Positions 7,761 through 14,716 of a stretch of 23,743 nt of DNA are shown in pieces. The notes beneath the pieces were generated by a model. The model worked only from the letters and a program-made list of their open reading frames with translations, did no database searches and had not been told where the DNA came from. The stretch is from contig DASYAE010000219.1 in assembly GCA_036501535.1 (NCBI GenBank), forward strand, positions 1 through 23,743, read 5' to 3'. How positions within the stretch are numbered: the stretch's first letter is position 1; each line of letters begins with the position of its first letter. This stretch comes from DASYAE01 sp036501535 (GTDB lineage: Bacteria; Actinomycetota; Actinomycetes; Streptomycetales; Catenulisporaceae). The position numbers were made by a program, and so were the translations under genes.

Positions 7761-8899
7761 GCGCACACCTCCGGCCGCGTCCGGCGGGCCGCGCCGAGCA
7801 GCAGCGCCGCGGCCGCCGCCGCCCCGTCGGTGCGGATCGCGCCGGCCACGGCCGCCGCCCGCGCCCGGACCCCGGGGCTAAGGGCGCTGTCGAGCGCGGC
7901 CGACAGCGACTCGGCGGTCGGCGCCGGGCCGTCGTGCGTCGCGCCGATGCCCAGCGCGGCCACGCGGCCGGCCCAGTACGGCTGGTCCGCCGCCTGGGGC
8001 AGCACCACCTGCGCCGCACCGGCCAGCGCTGCCTTCACAGTCGTGCCCGCTCCGCCGTGGTGCACGATGGCGGCCACCCGCGGGAAAAGCGCCTGCTGAT
8101 TCACCTCGCCCACCGCGTAGCAGTCCTCGCGGTCGTCGACCAGGCCCAGGCCGGCCCAGCCGCGCGAGACGAGCGCGCGGCGGCCCTGCGCCCGGACCGC
8201 CTCGATCGCGGTCCGGGCGAGGCCTTCCGGCTCGCCCATGCGCATACTGCCGAAGCCCACATACACCGGCGGTGTGCCGGCATCGAGGAATGCCTCCAGC
8301 TCGGGCGGCAGCGGGCGCTCGTCCGGCACGATCCATGCGCCGGTCCACACCGCGTCGAGGTCCGCAGACTCCTGCCACGGGCCGAGGGTCGGGTCCTGCG
8401 CCACCCACGGCTGATCGGTGAACATGAACGCGCGGACGTCGTCCACCGGCGGCAGCCCGATCGACGCCCGGTGCGCGTTGATCGGCGGGGCGAACACCGC
8501 ATGCTCGAGCGGGCTGTCCAGCATGCTCGCGCAGAAGAGCGCGAACCGGTGCGGAACCCCCGCCTTCTCGGCCGCCGACCGCGCGACGAAGTGCGACATG
8601 CCGGTCGCCACGAGGATGTCGCACCGCCCGGCCTCCGCGGCGAGCGTGTCGTACTGCGCGTCGATGAACTGGGCCACGCGCTCGCCCACCTCCTGCGGCG
8701 TCCGCGGACGCTGCCAAGAGCTCCACGGCCGGGCGAACGGCACCATCGGCACGCCGACGCGGACCAGCACGTCGGCGAACTCCTCATCCGGCGGCGCGCA
8801 CACGCGCACCTGTGCGCCCGCCTCCCGCAGCCGCACTGCCAGGGCCGCCATCGGCTCGACGTCCCCACGCGATCCATACGTCGACAACAACACCCGCAC
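7757..8899 (-). CDS. rgt: GT1-family glycosyltransferase, probable rifamycin glycosyltransferase
   Basis: A 380-residue soluble GT-B enzyme of the macrolide/vancomycin glycosyltransferase type. The N-terminal acceptor domain opens VLLSTYGSRGDVEPMAALA. The C-terminal nucleotide-sugar domain has PPVYVGFGSM and the donor signature HHGGAGTTVKAALAGAAQ followed by PQAADQPYWAGRVAALGIG. The GTG start at 8899 has GGGAG 8 nt upstream. It overlaps helR by ATGA. GT1 enzymes of this type glycosylate polyketide or glycopeptide antibiotics, and the Rgt subgroup inactivates rifamycin on the ansa-chain hydroxyl. The rgt assignment rests on the RAE 60 bp upstream and the coupled helR, since sequence alone would allow another acceptor. 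Confidence 0.8.
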   Translation of the reverse strand: MRVLLSTYGSRGDVEPMAALAVRLREAGAQVRVCAPPDEEFADVLVRVGVPMVPFARPWSSWQRPRTPQEVGERVAQFIDAQYDTLAAEAGRCDILVATGMSHFVARSAAEKAGVPHRFALFCASMLDSPLEHAVFAPPINAHRASIGLPPVDDVRAFMFTDQPWVAQDPTLGPWQESADLDAVWTGAWIVPDERPLPPELEAFLDAGTPPVYVGFGSMRMGEPEGLARTAIEAVRAQGRRALVSRGWAGLGLVDDREDCYAVGEVNQQALFPRVAAIVHHGGAGTTVKAALAGAAQVVLPQAADQPYWAGRVAALGIGATHDGPAPTAESLSAALDSALSPGVRARAAAVAGAIRTDGAAAAAALLLGAARRTRPEVCA

Positions 8900-8958
8900 T
8901 ATTTCGACTCCCGTTTCCGCAGGTTCCGGCCTCGGATGACGATTGTGCGGTACGACCG

Positions 8959-8977
8959 GGGCCTTGCCGCAAGACCC
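8959..8977 (-). promoter_or_regulatory. Rifamycin-associated element (RAE)
   Basis: On the minus strand this reads GGGTCTTGCGGCAAGGCCC, an imperfect inverted repeat differing at one position from the 19-bp RAE consensus as I remember it (GGGGCTTGCGGCAAGGCCC). Flanking bases extend the symmetry to 8956-8981 (CCGGGG ... CCCCGG). RAEs occur upstream of rifamycin-inducible resistance genes (rph, rgt, iri/rox, helR) in actinobacteria. It lies about 60 bp before the rgt GTG. The TTGCGG inside it could act as a -35, with CACAAT 19 bp downstream as a weak -10; that promoter reading is tentative. Confidence 0.85.
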
Positions 8978-9000
8978 CCGGTCTGCTATAGATTATTAGT

Positions 9001-9029
9001 GGCGGAGAATGTGTCTCCGCCGCTTTTTT
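9001..9029 (+). terminator. Intrinsic terminator-like hairpin, plus-strand sense
   Basis: GGCGGAGA and TCTCCGCC form a perfect 8-bp stem around the loop ATGTG, followed after GC by six T (9024-9029). This is a textbook rho-independent shape on the plus strand, yet no plus-strand gene precedes it. It may stop divergent or antisense transcription leaving the RAE region before it enters the antisense of the hydrolase gene. Confidence 0.6.
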
Positions 9030-9053
9030 ATGCCGCCGTGTTTTTTATGCCGC
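9024..9053. repeat. 13-nt direct repeat TTTTTTATGCCGC, two copies
   Basis: TTTTTTATGCCGC occurs at 9024-9036 and 9041-9053, a 17-base period. T6/A6 tracts are rare in this GC-rich DNA. Read on the minus strand they give two phased A-tracts upstream of the RAE promoter, which might bend DNA or act as an UP-like element. The first copy also forms the T tail of the hairpin at 9001. Confidence 0.7.
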
Positions 9054-9081
9054 TGATCGTTCACGGCCGCGCGGCCTGCGC

Positions 9082-9125
9082 AAAAGGGCGGTGCCGCCGA
9101 GAGCCTACGCTCCCGGCGGCACCGC
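9082..9125 (-). terminator. Terminator of the GH87-like gene (minus strand)
   Basis: GCGGTGCCGCCG (9088-9099) and CGGCGGCACCGC (9114-9125) form a perfect 12-bp stem. Inside it GAGC/GCTC can pair around CTAC. In the minus-strand sense the stem is followed by CCTTTTG, a short T tail. It lies 58 bp after the stop of the hydrolase gene and separates that gene from the rifamycin-response operon downstream on the same strand. Confidence 0.75.
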
Positions 9126-9182
9126 GTGCGGTTGCAGTGGATCTAGTGGATCAGATGTGCGGACCCGGACCGGCCTTCACCG

Positions 9183-12100
9183 TCAGATGCCCATGACCTC
9201 GAGCTCGGACATCTGCGCCCCGTTCTGGACGCTGTTGGCGGTGAAGCTCAGCTGCACGTACTGGGCCGTGGTGCCGGAGGGCAGGGTGATCGTCACCGTG
9301 TTGCCCGTGGACGGGTTCCAGGTGTACGTCGACGAGCCCACCACCGTGGTGTAGCTGGATCCGTTGCTGCTGACCAGGACCGAGAGCGTCTGCGTCCGAG
9401 TCGACCAGGCGGTCGCCGGCGGCAGGTCGATCACGACCGAGCTGAGCGTGTGCGAGGCGCCCAGGTTGTCCGTGAAGGTGGCCGGCCACGAGCCGTTGAC
9501 GCTCTCCCAGTAGGTGCTGGTGTTTCCGTCGACCGCGTTGGCCGGCGCGTAGGTCTGCGTGTAGCTGCTCGCCGAGACCGACGTGTTCTGCGACAGGTTG
9601 TGCGGCGTGCCCGATGAACTGGCCCCGGTGCCGGACAGGCCGATGTTCAGCGGGCTGTTGGACGCGTTGCTCGAGACGACCAGGTTGCCGTTGTACGTCC
9701 CGGTCGCGGCCGGATCGAAGACCACCGACACGGTGCAGGACGCGCCCGCGGCCAGGGAGCTGCCGCAGGTGTTGGTCTGGCTGTAGCCGGTCGGCGCGGT
9801 GATCGACGAGATCGCCGCGGCCGCGTTCCCGGTGTTGGTCACCGTGACCGGCTTCGCGGCGCTCGGCGAGTTCACCGTCTCGCTGCCGAAGGACAGCGAG
9901 GTCGGCGAGGCGGAGAGGGTCGCGTTGGAGGTCCCGTTCCCGCCGGAGCCCGGGAAGATCTCGAACTCGGAGATCTGCGCCGCGCTCCAGCCGGTGTTGG
10001 CGGTGAAGCTGAGCTGCAGGTACTGGTCGTTCGTGCCGGAGGGCAGGTTGAAGCTGACGGTGTTGTTTCCGCTCGACGGGTTGAAGGTGTAGTTCGCCGA
10101 GGGCACCAGTGTGGTGTACGACGAGCCGTTGGTGGAGCCGAGCACAGAGAGCGTCTCGGTGCGCGTCGACCACGCGGTGGACGGCGGCAGCGTCAGCGTC
10201 ACCGAGCCCAGCGGGTACGACTTGCCGAGGTTCGCGGTCAGCGTCTGCGGATAGGCCGCGCCGTCCAGGCTCTCCCAGTAGGTGCTGGTGTTGCCGTCGT
10301 TGGCGTTGGTCGCCGGGAAGCCCGACGCCGTGCTGCTCGACGTCATGGTGCCGGCCAGCGCGAGGTTCGTGGTCGAGCCGATGCCGGTGCCGCTGAGCGC
10401 CGCGGTGGTCGGGCTGTTGTTGGCGTTGCTGGTGATGGTCAGCGTGCCGGTGCGGGTCCCGGCGGCGGTCGGCGTGAACCCGACCGTCACGGTGCAGGTG
10501 GCGTTGACCGCGAGCGAGGAGCAGTTGTTGGTCTCGCTGAAGTCGCCGCCGGCCGAGACGCCCGAGACGGTCGCCGCGCTGGTGCCGGTGTTGGACACGG
10601 TGACCGTCTGGGTCGGGTCCGCCGTGCCGACCAGCGAGCTGGCGAAGCTCAGGCTGCCCGGGTTGAGGCTGAGCACCGGTCCCGGCGCGGTGCCGGTGCC
10701 GCTCAGGGTCACCGTGTCGGTGACCCCGCCGGCGTTGACCGTCAGGGCGCCGGACTGCGCGCCGGACGACGTCGGCTTGAACGTGACGCCGACCGTGCAC
10801 GACCCGTTGGCGGCGATCGACGACCCGCAGGTGTTCGTCTGCGCGAACTGGCCGCTGACCGAGATGCCGGAGACGGACGCGGCGGCGTTGGTCGGGTTGG
10901 CGACCGTGACCGTCTGCGCCGCGCTGGTCTGGCCGGTCGCCAGCGAGCCGAAGTTCAGCGCGCCCGGGGTGACGGTGACCGAGGAGGCCGGGTACGGCGG
11001 GTAGACCGGGGCCGGGGCGTCACCGACGTTGCAGTTGGCCGGGCTGATCCCGGAGTTGCCGCCGCCGTCGGTGACGGCGAAGTTCGTGCCCTCGCAGTTG
11101 TAGCTCGGCGCGTTGCCCTCGTTGGCCTGCGCCACGCCGGTCGCCGTCACGTTGGTGAAGCTCGCCGTGCCGCCGGTCTGCTCCTGTAGCGCGAAGGTGC
11201 CGGTGCCGACGATGGAGATGTTGCTCAGGTTGACGTTGCTGATCGTGCCCTCGACCCACTGGACCGCCTCGAACGGGCTCTGCTCGATCAGCTCGTTGCT
11301 GACGTTGACCGGGCCGGTGAAGTTGCCCTGGCTGCCGTCGAACCACAGCGCGCCGACGCCGAACTGCCAGTTCGGGTCGAGCGATCCGTCCCGGATCATG
11401 GTGTTGTTCTCCACCGTGGTCGGGCCGACCGTGGTGGAGGTGAAGCGCTGCGCCACCGTGATGCCGCCGCCCTGGGTGATGCCGGTGTCGACCACCAGGT
11501 TGCCGTTGACGGTGTTGTTGTTGCCGCCGTAGACCGCGATGCCGTTGGCCAGCTGCTGCAGCTGCACCGTGTTGTCCGAGATCGTGTCCTGGGCGTCCGC
11601 GCCGATGCTGGAGTCGGCCCACAGCGCGATGCCGTCGTCGCCGGTGTTGCGGATGTCGCTGTTCGTGATCGTGGAGCCGGTGACGCCGCCGTGCAGGTTG
11701 ATGCCGTCCGCGGTGGTGTCCCGGATCCGCATGCCGCTGAAGGTCAGGTTGGACATCGGGCCGTCCATCCAGGCCCCGACCTTGTCGTGCTCGATCCAGA
11801 TGTCCGACACGGTGGAGTTGCTCATCGCGCCGCCGATGCCGTTGACCTGGGCGCTGTCGTCGCGCTCCTGGACGTTGCCGAAGATGGCGAAGTTCTCCAG
11901 GTGCACGTTGGTGCTCGGGCTGGGCGCGGAGTTCCCGTAGATGCCGGGCGCGGTGCCGGTGATCGCTGAGTACCACATGCCCGCGCCGGCCAGCGTCACG
12001 TTGTTGACGATGATGTGGCCGGGGATGTCGTACGTGCCCGGCGGGATCCACACGGTGCCGCCGGAGCCGGCCGCGCTGATCGCCGCGTTGAACGCGTTGG

Positions 12101-12800
12101 TCGAGTCGGCCGCGCCGGTCGGGTCGGCGCCCTCGCCGGTCACCGACACCGAGCCGGAGGGCTGGGTCAGCGCCGCGCCGACGTTTTCGAAGTCGGCCTC
12201 GTCGATCGTGTACGAGCCGGCCGTGTCCTCGGAGTCGACCTCGAGCTTGAAGGTGGTGCCGGCCTGGTAGGTCGTGCCGAACAGCCGGTGCACCTCGTCG
12301 TAGAAGTGGTGCGGGTTGCCGCTGCTCGGGGTGTTGGTGAACGGATAGCTGCCGTAGTACCAGCTGTAGGCGTTGGTCAGGGTGAAGTCGGACTGCTTCG
12401 TGCCGTTGACGTAGAGCGAGATCGGCGCGGTGTAGACCGAGCCGTCCGACGAGTCCGGGATGCTGTAGCGGAAGTCGATCGAGTTGGTCGCGATCGGGCT
12501 GGTGAAGGTCACGGACTGGCCGGAGCCGCTGCCCGAGAGGGTCACCGCCTTGCGGCCGGCGGCCTCGTCGGCCAGCTGGCCCTGGGTGTAGCTCGGGCCG
12601 ATGACCGTGCCGGTGGTCGGCTCGTTCTCGGCCTGGACCTCGACGTAGGGCAGGCTCGCGCCGCCTCCGCCGGTCGCCGTCGCGGCCTGGGCCGGCGCGG
12701 CCGACAGGGCGACGACGGCCCCCGCGGCCAGCAGTGCGCTGCTGCCGGCCAGGGCGACGACCCGTCTCAGGCTCGGAGCGCGGATGATCTGGTGGAACAC
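9183..12800 (-). CDS. Secreted GH87-like alpha-1,3-glucanase/mycodextranase, modular
   Basis: A 1205-residue secreted enzyme. Signal peptide ~1-39 (RR, hydrophobic core, APAQA-A). A CBM35-like sandwich (~52-208) opens VEVQAENEPTTG. A right-handed beta-helix catalytic domain (~218-590) opens EGADPTGAADSTNAFNAAI. D365 (TADGIN) and D388-D389 (NTGDDGIALW) form an aspartate cluster with 23/24-residue spacing, as expected for inverting beta-helix glycosidases of the GH87/GH28 fold. The tail has two HYDIN/ASH-like beta domains (~607-805), an F5/8C domain (~808-945), a third ASH-like domain (~960-1060) and a second F5/8C domain to the C-terminus. F5/8C modules bind polysaccharide. The GTG start at 12800 has AAGGA 7 nt upstream. 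The alpha-glucan substrate, such as fungal wall glucan, is inferred from family resemblance; another beta-helix family is possible. Confidence 0.82.
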   Translation of the reverse strand: MFHQIIRAPSLRRVVALAGSSALLAAGAVVALSAAPAQAATATGGGGASLPYVEVQAENEPTTGTVIGPSYTQGQLADEAAGRKAVTLSGSGSGQSVTFTSPIATNSIDFRYSIPDSSDGSVYTAPISLYVNGTKQSDFTLTNAYSWYYGSYPFTNTPSSGNPHHFYDEVHRLFGTTYQAGTTFKLEVDSEDTAGSYTIDEADFENVGAALTQPSGSVSVTGEGADPTGAADSTNAFNAAISAAGSGGTVWIPPGTYDIPGHIIVNNVTLAGAGMWYSAITGTAPGIYGNSAPSPSTNVHLENFAIFGNVQERDDSAQVNGIGGAMSNSTVSDIWIEHDKVGAWMDGPMSNLTFSGMRIRDTTADGINLHGGVTGSTITNSDIRNTGDDGIALWADSSIGADAQDTISDNTVQLQQLANGIAVYGGNNNTVNGNLVVDTGITQGGGITVAQRFTSTTVGPTTVENNTMIRDGSLDPNWQFGVGALWFDGSQGNFTGPVNVSNELIEQSPFEAVQWVEGTISNVNLSNISIVGTGTFALQEQTGGTASFTNVTATGVAQANEGNAPSYNCEGTNFAVTDGGGNSGISPANCNVGDAPAPVYPPYPASSVTVTPGALNFGSLATGQTSAAQTVTVANPTNAAASVSGISVSGQFAQTNTCGSSIAANGSCTVGVTFKPTSSGAQSGALTVNAGGVTDTVTLSGTGTAPGPVLSLNPGSLSFASSLVGTADPTQTVTVSNTGTSAATVSGVSAGGDFSETNNCSSLAVNATCTVTVGFTPTAAGTRTGTLTITSNANNSPTTAALSGTGIGSTTNLALAGTMTSSSTASGFPATNANDGNTSTYWESLDGAAYPQTLTANLGKSYPLGSVTLTLPPSTAWSTRTETLSVLGSTNGSSYTTLVPSANYTFNPSSGNNTVSFNLPSGTNDQYLQLSFTANTGWSAAQISEFEIFPGSGGNGTSNATLSASPTSLSFGSETVNSPSAAKPVTVTNTGNAAAAISSITAPTGYSQTNTCGSSLAAGASCTVSVVFDPAATGTYNGNLVVSSNASNSPLNIGLSGTGASSSGTPHNLSQNTSVSASSYTQTYAPANAVDGNTSTYWESVNGSWPATFTDNLGASHTLSSVVIDLPPATAWSTRTQTLSVLVSSNGSSYTTVVGSSTYTWNPSTGNTVTITLPSGTTAQYVQLSFTANSVQNGAQMSELEVMGI

Positions 12801-12991
12801 CGTTTGTTCCTTTCGGCCGGGCCGTCGTCCTCGACGGCGCGGTCACGTGGGTCGGATCGGAACGGGATGCGAGGGTGGGCGGGCCGGAGTCCGCGGGCGC
12901 GGCGGAAGGCCGCGCCGGCGACGGAACGGGATCCGGTCGACAGCGGGCTGATTCCTCGCCGTCCGGGGCGATGGGCGACGGCGTACGGGGC

Positions 12992-13020
12992 ACCGTAACG
13001 TTCGCGACATCACTGCGCAA
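12992..13020 (-). promoter_or_regulatory. Promoter of the GH87-like gene
   Basis: On the minus strand, TTGCGC (13020-13015) and TACGGT (12997-12992) are separated by 17 bp, a good sigma-70-like (HrdB) match. Transcription would start near 12985, giving a leader of about 185 bases before the GTG at 12800. The paralogous hydrolase at 20528 has the equivalent TTGCGG-17-TACGCT. Confidence 0.6.
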
Positions 13021-13028
13021 TATCCAGA

Positions 13029-13063
13029 CGCATCATCGTTGAATCTTTACTTCGTAACGCAAG
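13029..13063 (-). promoter_or_regulatory. Upstream element shared with the paralogous hydrolase
   Basis: On the minus strand CTTGCGTTACGAA (13063-13051) is followed by CGATGATGCG (13038-13029). The second hydrolase has CTTGCGCAAGTTACGAA then CGATTATTGCG upstream of its promoter. The shared blocks suggest a common regulator. Distances to the -35 differ (30 versus 15 bases), so the arrangement is not identical. Confidence 0.4.
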
Positions 13064-13384
13064 ATCCAACGCGCCTAGGCGATCGGCGCGCGCGAGTGCA
13101 TCGGTCGGCAAGAGTACGCGCAAGAGCAGTGCGGATAACAGAAGTTGCGCGATGGGGCGGACGGTTCTGTTGGGACGAAGCATGCCCGCGCGGGCTGCGG
13201 GGTCCGGCGGCGCTCTTCTCACGGCTCGTCAGGTTCTGCGATCCCACCCGCCGCGACCCCTTCGACAAGCGCCTGCAAAATCCCGATGGCGGCGTCGGAT
13301 GACGGGACGTCAGTCCGGATCACCCCTCGAAGCCTGACAAGCTGTAGGATCGGCGCGGTCGTCGTCGCAGGGTCGGAGCCGGTC

Positions 13385-13990
13385 ATGAGCATGCGGACGA
13401 AGGCGAGGGGCGCCGCGCTGTTCGCCGTGGCGGGCATCGCGATCGTCGTCTGGACCCATTTCGCGCAGCAGCCGGCCAGGACCGCCCTGACGTTCACCGG
13501 CGCGGTCAAGGCGACCGCCAACTCGGCCGTCGACGTCCTGCCGGTCTACTCGCCCTCCGCCGGCAGCACCGCCCCCGCGTCCCCGAACGGCACCCAGTGC
13601 ACGTCCGCCGGGTCCGGCTCGGACTGGAAGGCCCAGATCACGGTCACCACACCGGGGAACCAGTGGGTCATCGTCATCGCCGCGGACGGCACCGACTTCG
13701 CGTCCCCCGCCCCCGGCCGATACCAGGGCCTGGATACGCCGGCTGCCGCGCGCGGCCCGCAGACCCTCAACCTGAGCGTGTCCTCCGCCGAACCGCTCAC
13801 GCCCGCCCTCGCCGCCGTCGGCGCCTCTTACTACGGTTACCAGACCCCGGCGGACCACAACGGCGGGAACGGCGAGGTCACCGTGAACTCGAACCTCACC
13901 TCCGGCTCGCTCGACGTGTGGCTCACCCCGGACGACCCGCGCGGCGCCGGCCTGGTCTTCGAGCTCTCCGGCGACTGGTCCTGCCGCTGA
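13385..13990 (+). CDS. Secreted or membrane-anchored protein of unknown function
   Basis: 201 residues. A basic N-terminus (MRTKARG) and a hydrophobic segment (~9-25, GAALFAVAGIAIVVW) act as a signal anchor or uncleaved signal; no lipobox is seen. The exported part is Ser/Thr/Pro-rich at first (~45-65), then has beta-strand-like stretches (WKAQITVTTPGNQWVIVIAA, QTLNLSVSS, SGSLDVWLTP, GLVFELSGDW) suggesting a small beta-sandwich. C70 or so (GTQC) and the penultimate Cys could form a disulfide. The ATG at 13385 has GGAG 6 nt upstream; the frame is open further up but not protein-like. No family is recognised. It is convergent with the ArsR-like gene, 10 bases apart. Confidence 0.8.
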   Translation: MSMRTKARGAALFAVAGIAIVVWTHFAQQPARTALTFTGAVKATANSAVDVLPVYSPSAGSTAPASPNGTQCTSAGSGSDWKAQITVTTPGNQWVIVIAADGTDFASPAPGRYQGLDTPAAARGPQTLNLSVSSAEPLTPALAAVGASYYGYQTPADHNGGNGEVTVNSNLTSGSLDVWLTPDDPRGAGLVFELSGDWSCR

Positions 13991-14000
13991 GCGGCGCCGG

Positions 14001-14627
14001 TTAGCCAGGCTCCTGCGGCGGTGTTTCCGGGCCGTCGGCGCCCAGGGCGTTCTCGTCGGGCACGGCGAAGAAGCGCAGGGCGATCGGCCGGGCGCCTTCG
14101 GGCGCGTCGCGGGCGGTGTGTCCGTACTTCCACTGCAGGGCGAGGTACTCCTGGAAGAACCGGTGGATCTCGCCCTTGGTCATGTAGAAGCCGCCGCGGC
14201 TGGACTGGGCCCAGCCCTCGGGGCCCTCGTACTGGGTGAGGACCCGGAAGTACAGGTCGATGTCGTGCTCGGCCCGGTCGCGGGCGAATTCGATGGCCGC
14301 CGACCATTCGGCCGCCTCCATCTTCGCCGGGTCGGGCGCCTGGATCTGGAAGGGCAGCGCCCGCCACCACCGCTCGCGCCCGCCGGACTTCTCCGGGATC
14401 TCCTCGACGAACCCCTGCTCGGCCATCCTGCGCAGGTGGTAGCTGGTCGTGCCGGTGCTCTCGCCCAGCGCCCGGGCCAGGCTGGTCGAGTTCGCCTCCT
14501 GATGCTGCTGGAGGTGGCCGAGGATGCGCCGGCGCAGCGGGTTGGCCAGCGTCCGGAAGATCGCGGACTGGTCCCCGTTGGCGTGGCCGGCGGGTTCGGG
14601 CGGGATGGTGGGCACGGCTCCCAGCAT
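14001..14627 (-). CDS. ArsR/HTH_20-family transcriptional regulator
   Basis: 208 residues. The winged helix-turn-helix (~22-85) reads AIFRTLANPLRRRILGHL, then TSLARALGESTGTTSYHLRRM as the recognition helix region, then GFVEEI for the wing. The C-terminal ~110 residues are helical with many aromatic and acidic residues and probably form the ligand or dimer domain. No cysteine metal site is present, so it is not an obvious metal sensor. The gene diverges from the ABC-FtsX operon, with palindromic sites between them, so it probably represses that operon and itself. The ATG at 14627 lacks a Shine-Dalgarno. A TAGTTT hexamer 7 nt upstream suggests a leaderless transcript. Confidence 0.88.
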   Translation of the reverse strand: MLGAVPTIPPEPAGHANGDQSAIFRTLANPLRRRILGHLQQHQEANSTSLARALGESTGTTSYHLRRMAEQGFVEEIPEKSGGRERWWRALPFQIQAPDPAKMEAAEWSAAIEFARDRAEHDIDLYFRVLTQYEGPEGWAQSSRGGFYMTKGEIHRFFQEYLALQWKYGHTARDAPEGARPIALRFFAVPDENALGADGPETPPQEPG

Positions 14628-14630
14628 ACC

Positions 14631-14659
14631 TGCAAAACTATTTGCAAAAAATTCTGCAA
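14631..14659. promoter_or_regulatory. Overlapping inverted repeats, candidate ArsR-like operator
   Basis: TGCAAA (14631-14636), ACTA, TTTGCA (14641-14646) is a perfect 6-bp inverted repeat. It overlaps a second one, TTGCA (14642-14646), 8 bases, TGCAA (14655-14659). The AT-rich block stands out from the surrounding DNA. It covers the -35 of the ABC operon and begins 3 bases upstream of the regulator ATG, so a bound dimer could block both genes. Confidence 0.65.
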
Positions 14660-14671
14660 TCGTCGTACGCT
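14642..14671 (+). promoter_or_regulatory. Promoter of the second ABC-FtsX operon
   Basis: TTGCAA (14642-14647) and TACGCT (14666-14671) are 18 bp apart. The -35 overlaps both inverted repeats of the operator. The start site would be near 14678, about 39 bases before the ATPase ATG. Confidence 0.6.
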
Positions 14672-14716
14672 AAGCCCGCACGGCGCGGTGGGCGCCGGCT
14701 CTCGGGAGGGATTCGG

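Larger units (their letters stand above)
12801..13384. other. 584-bp intergenic region between hydrolase and secreted protein
   Basis: It holds the ~185-base leader and promoter of the minus-strand hydrolase (12801-13020), an upstream element (13029-13063), and the upstream region of the plus-strand gene at 13385. A 12-bp palindrome GCCCGCGCGGGC lies at 13184-13195. A TAGGAT hexamer at 13345-13350 could be a -10 for the plus-strand gene, with no clear -35. Open frames exist on both strands but none has a ribosome site plus protein-like composition, so no gene is called. Confidence 0.6.

Noticed and set aside
5742..8099. 785-codon open frame on the plus strand opposite helR and rgt
   Set aside because: Low-complexity Arg/Val/Leu composition; the minus strand has intact helicase and glycosyltransferase motifs.
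8956..8981. Reading the RAE palindrome as a transcription terminator
   Set aside because: No T run follows on either strand, and the sequence matches a known regulatory element directly upstream of the operon it would regulate.
9001..9029. Assigning the T6 hairpin as terminator of the GH87-like gene
   Set aside because: The T run is on the plus-strand side; for the minus-strand gene the T tail is at the 9088-9125 hairpin instead.
13219..13350. Minus-strand stretch resembling a regulator C-terminus (ILQALVEGVAAGG)
   Set aside because: Short, no start with a ribosome site, no upstream helix-turn-helix; most likely chance in GC-rich intergenic DNA.
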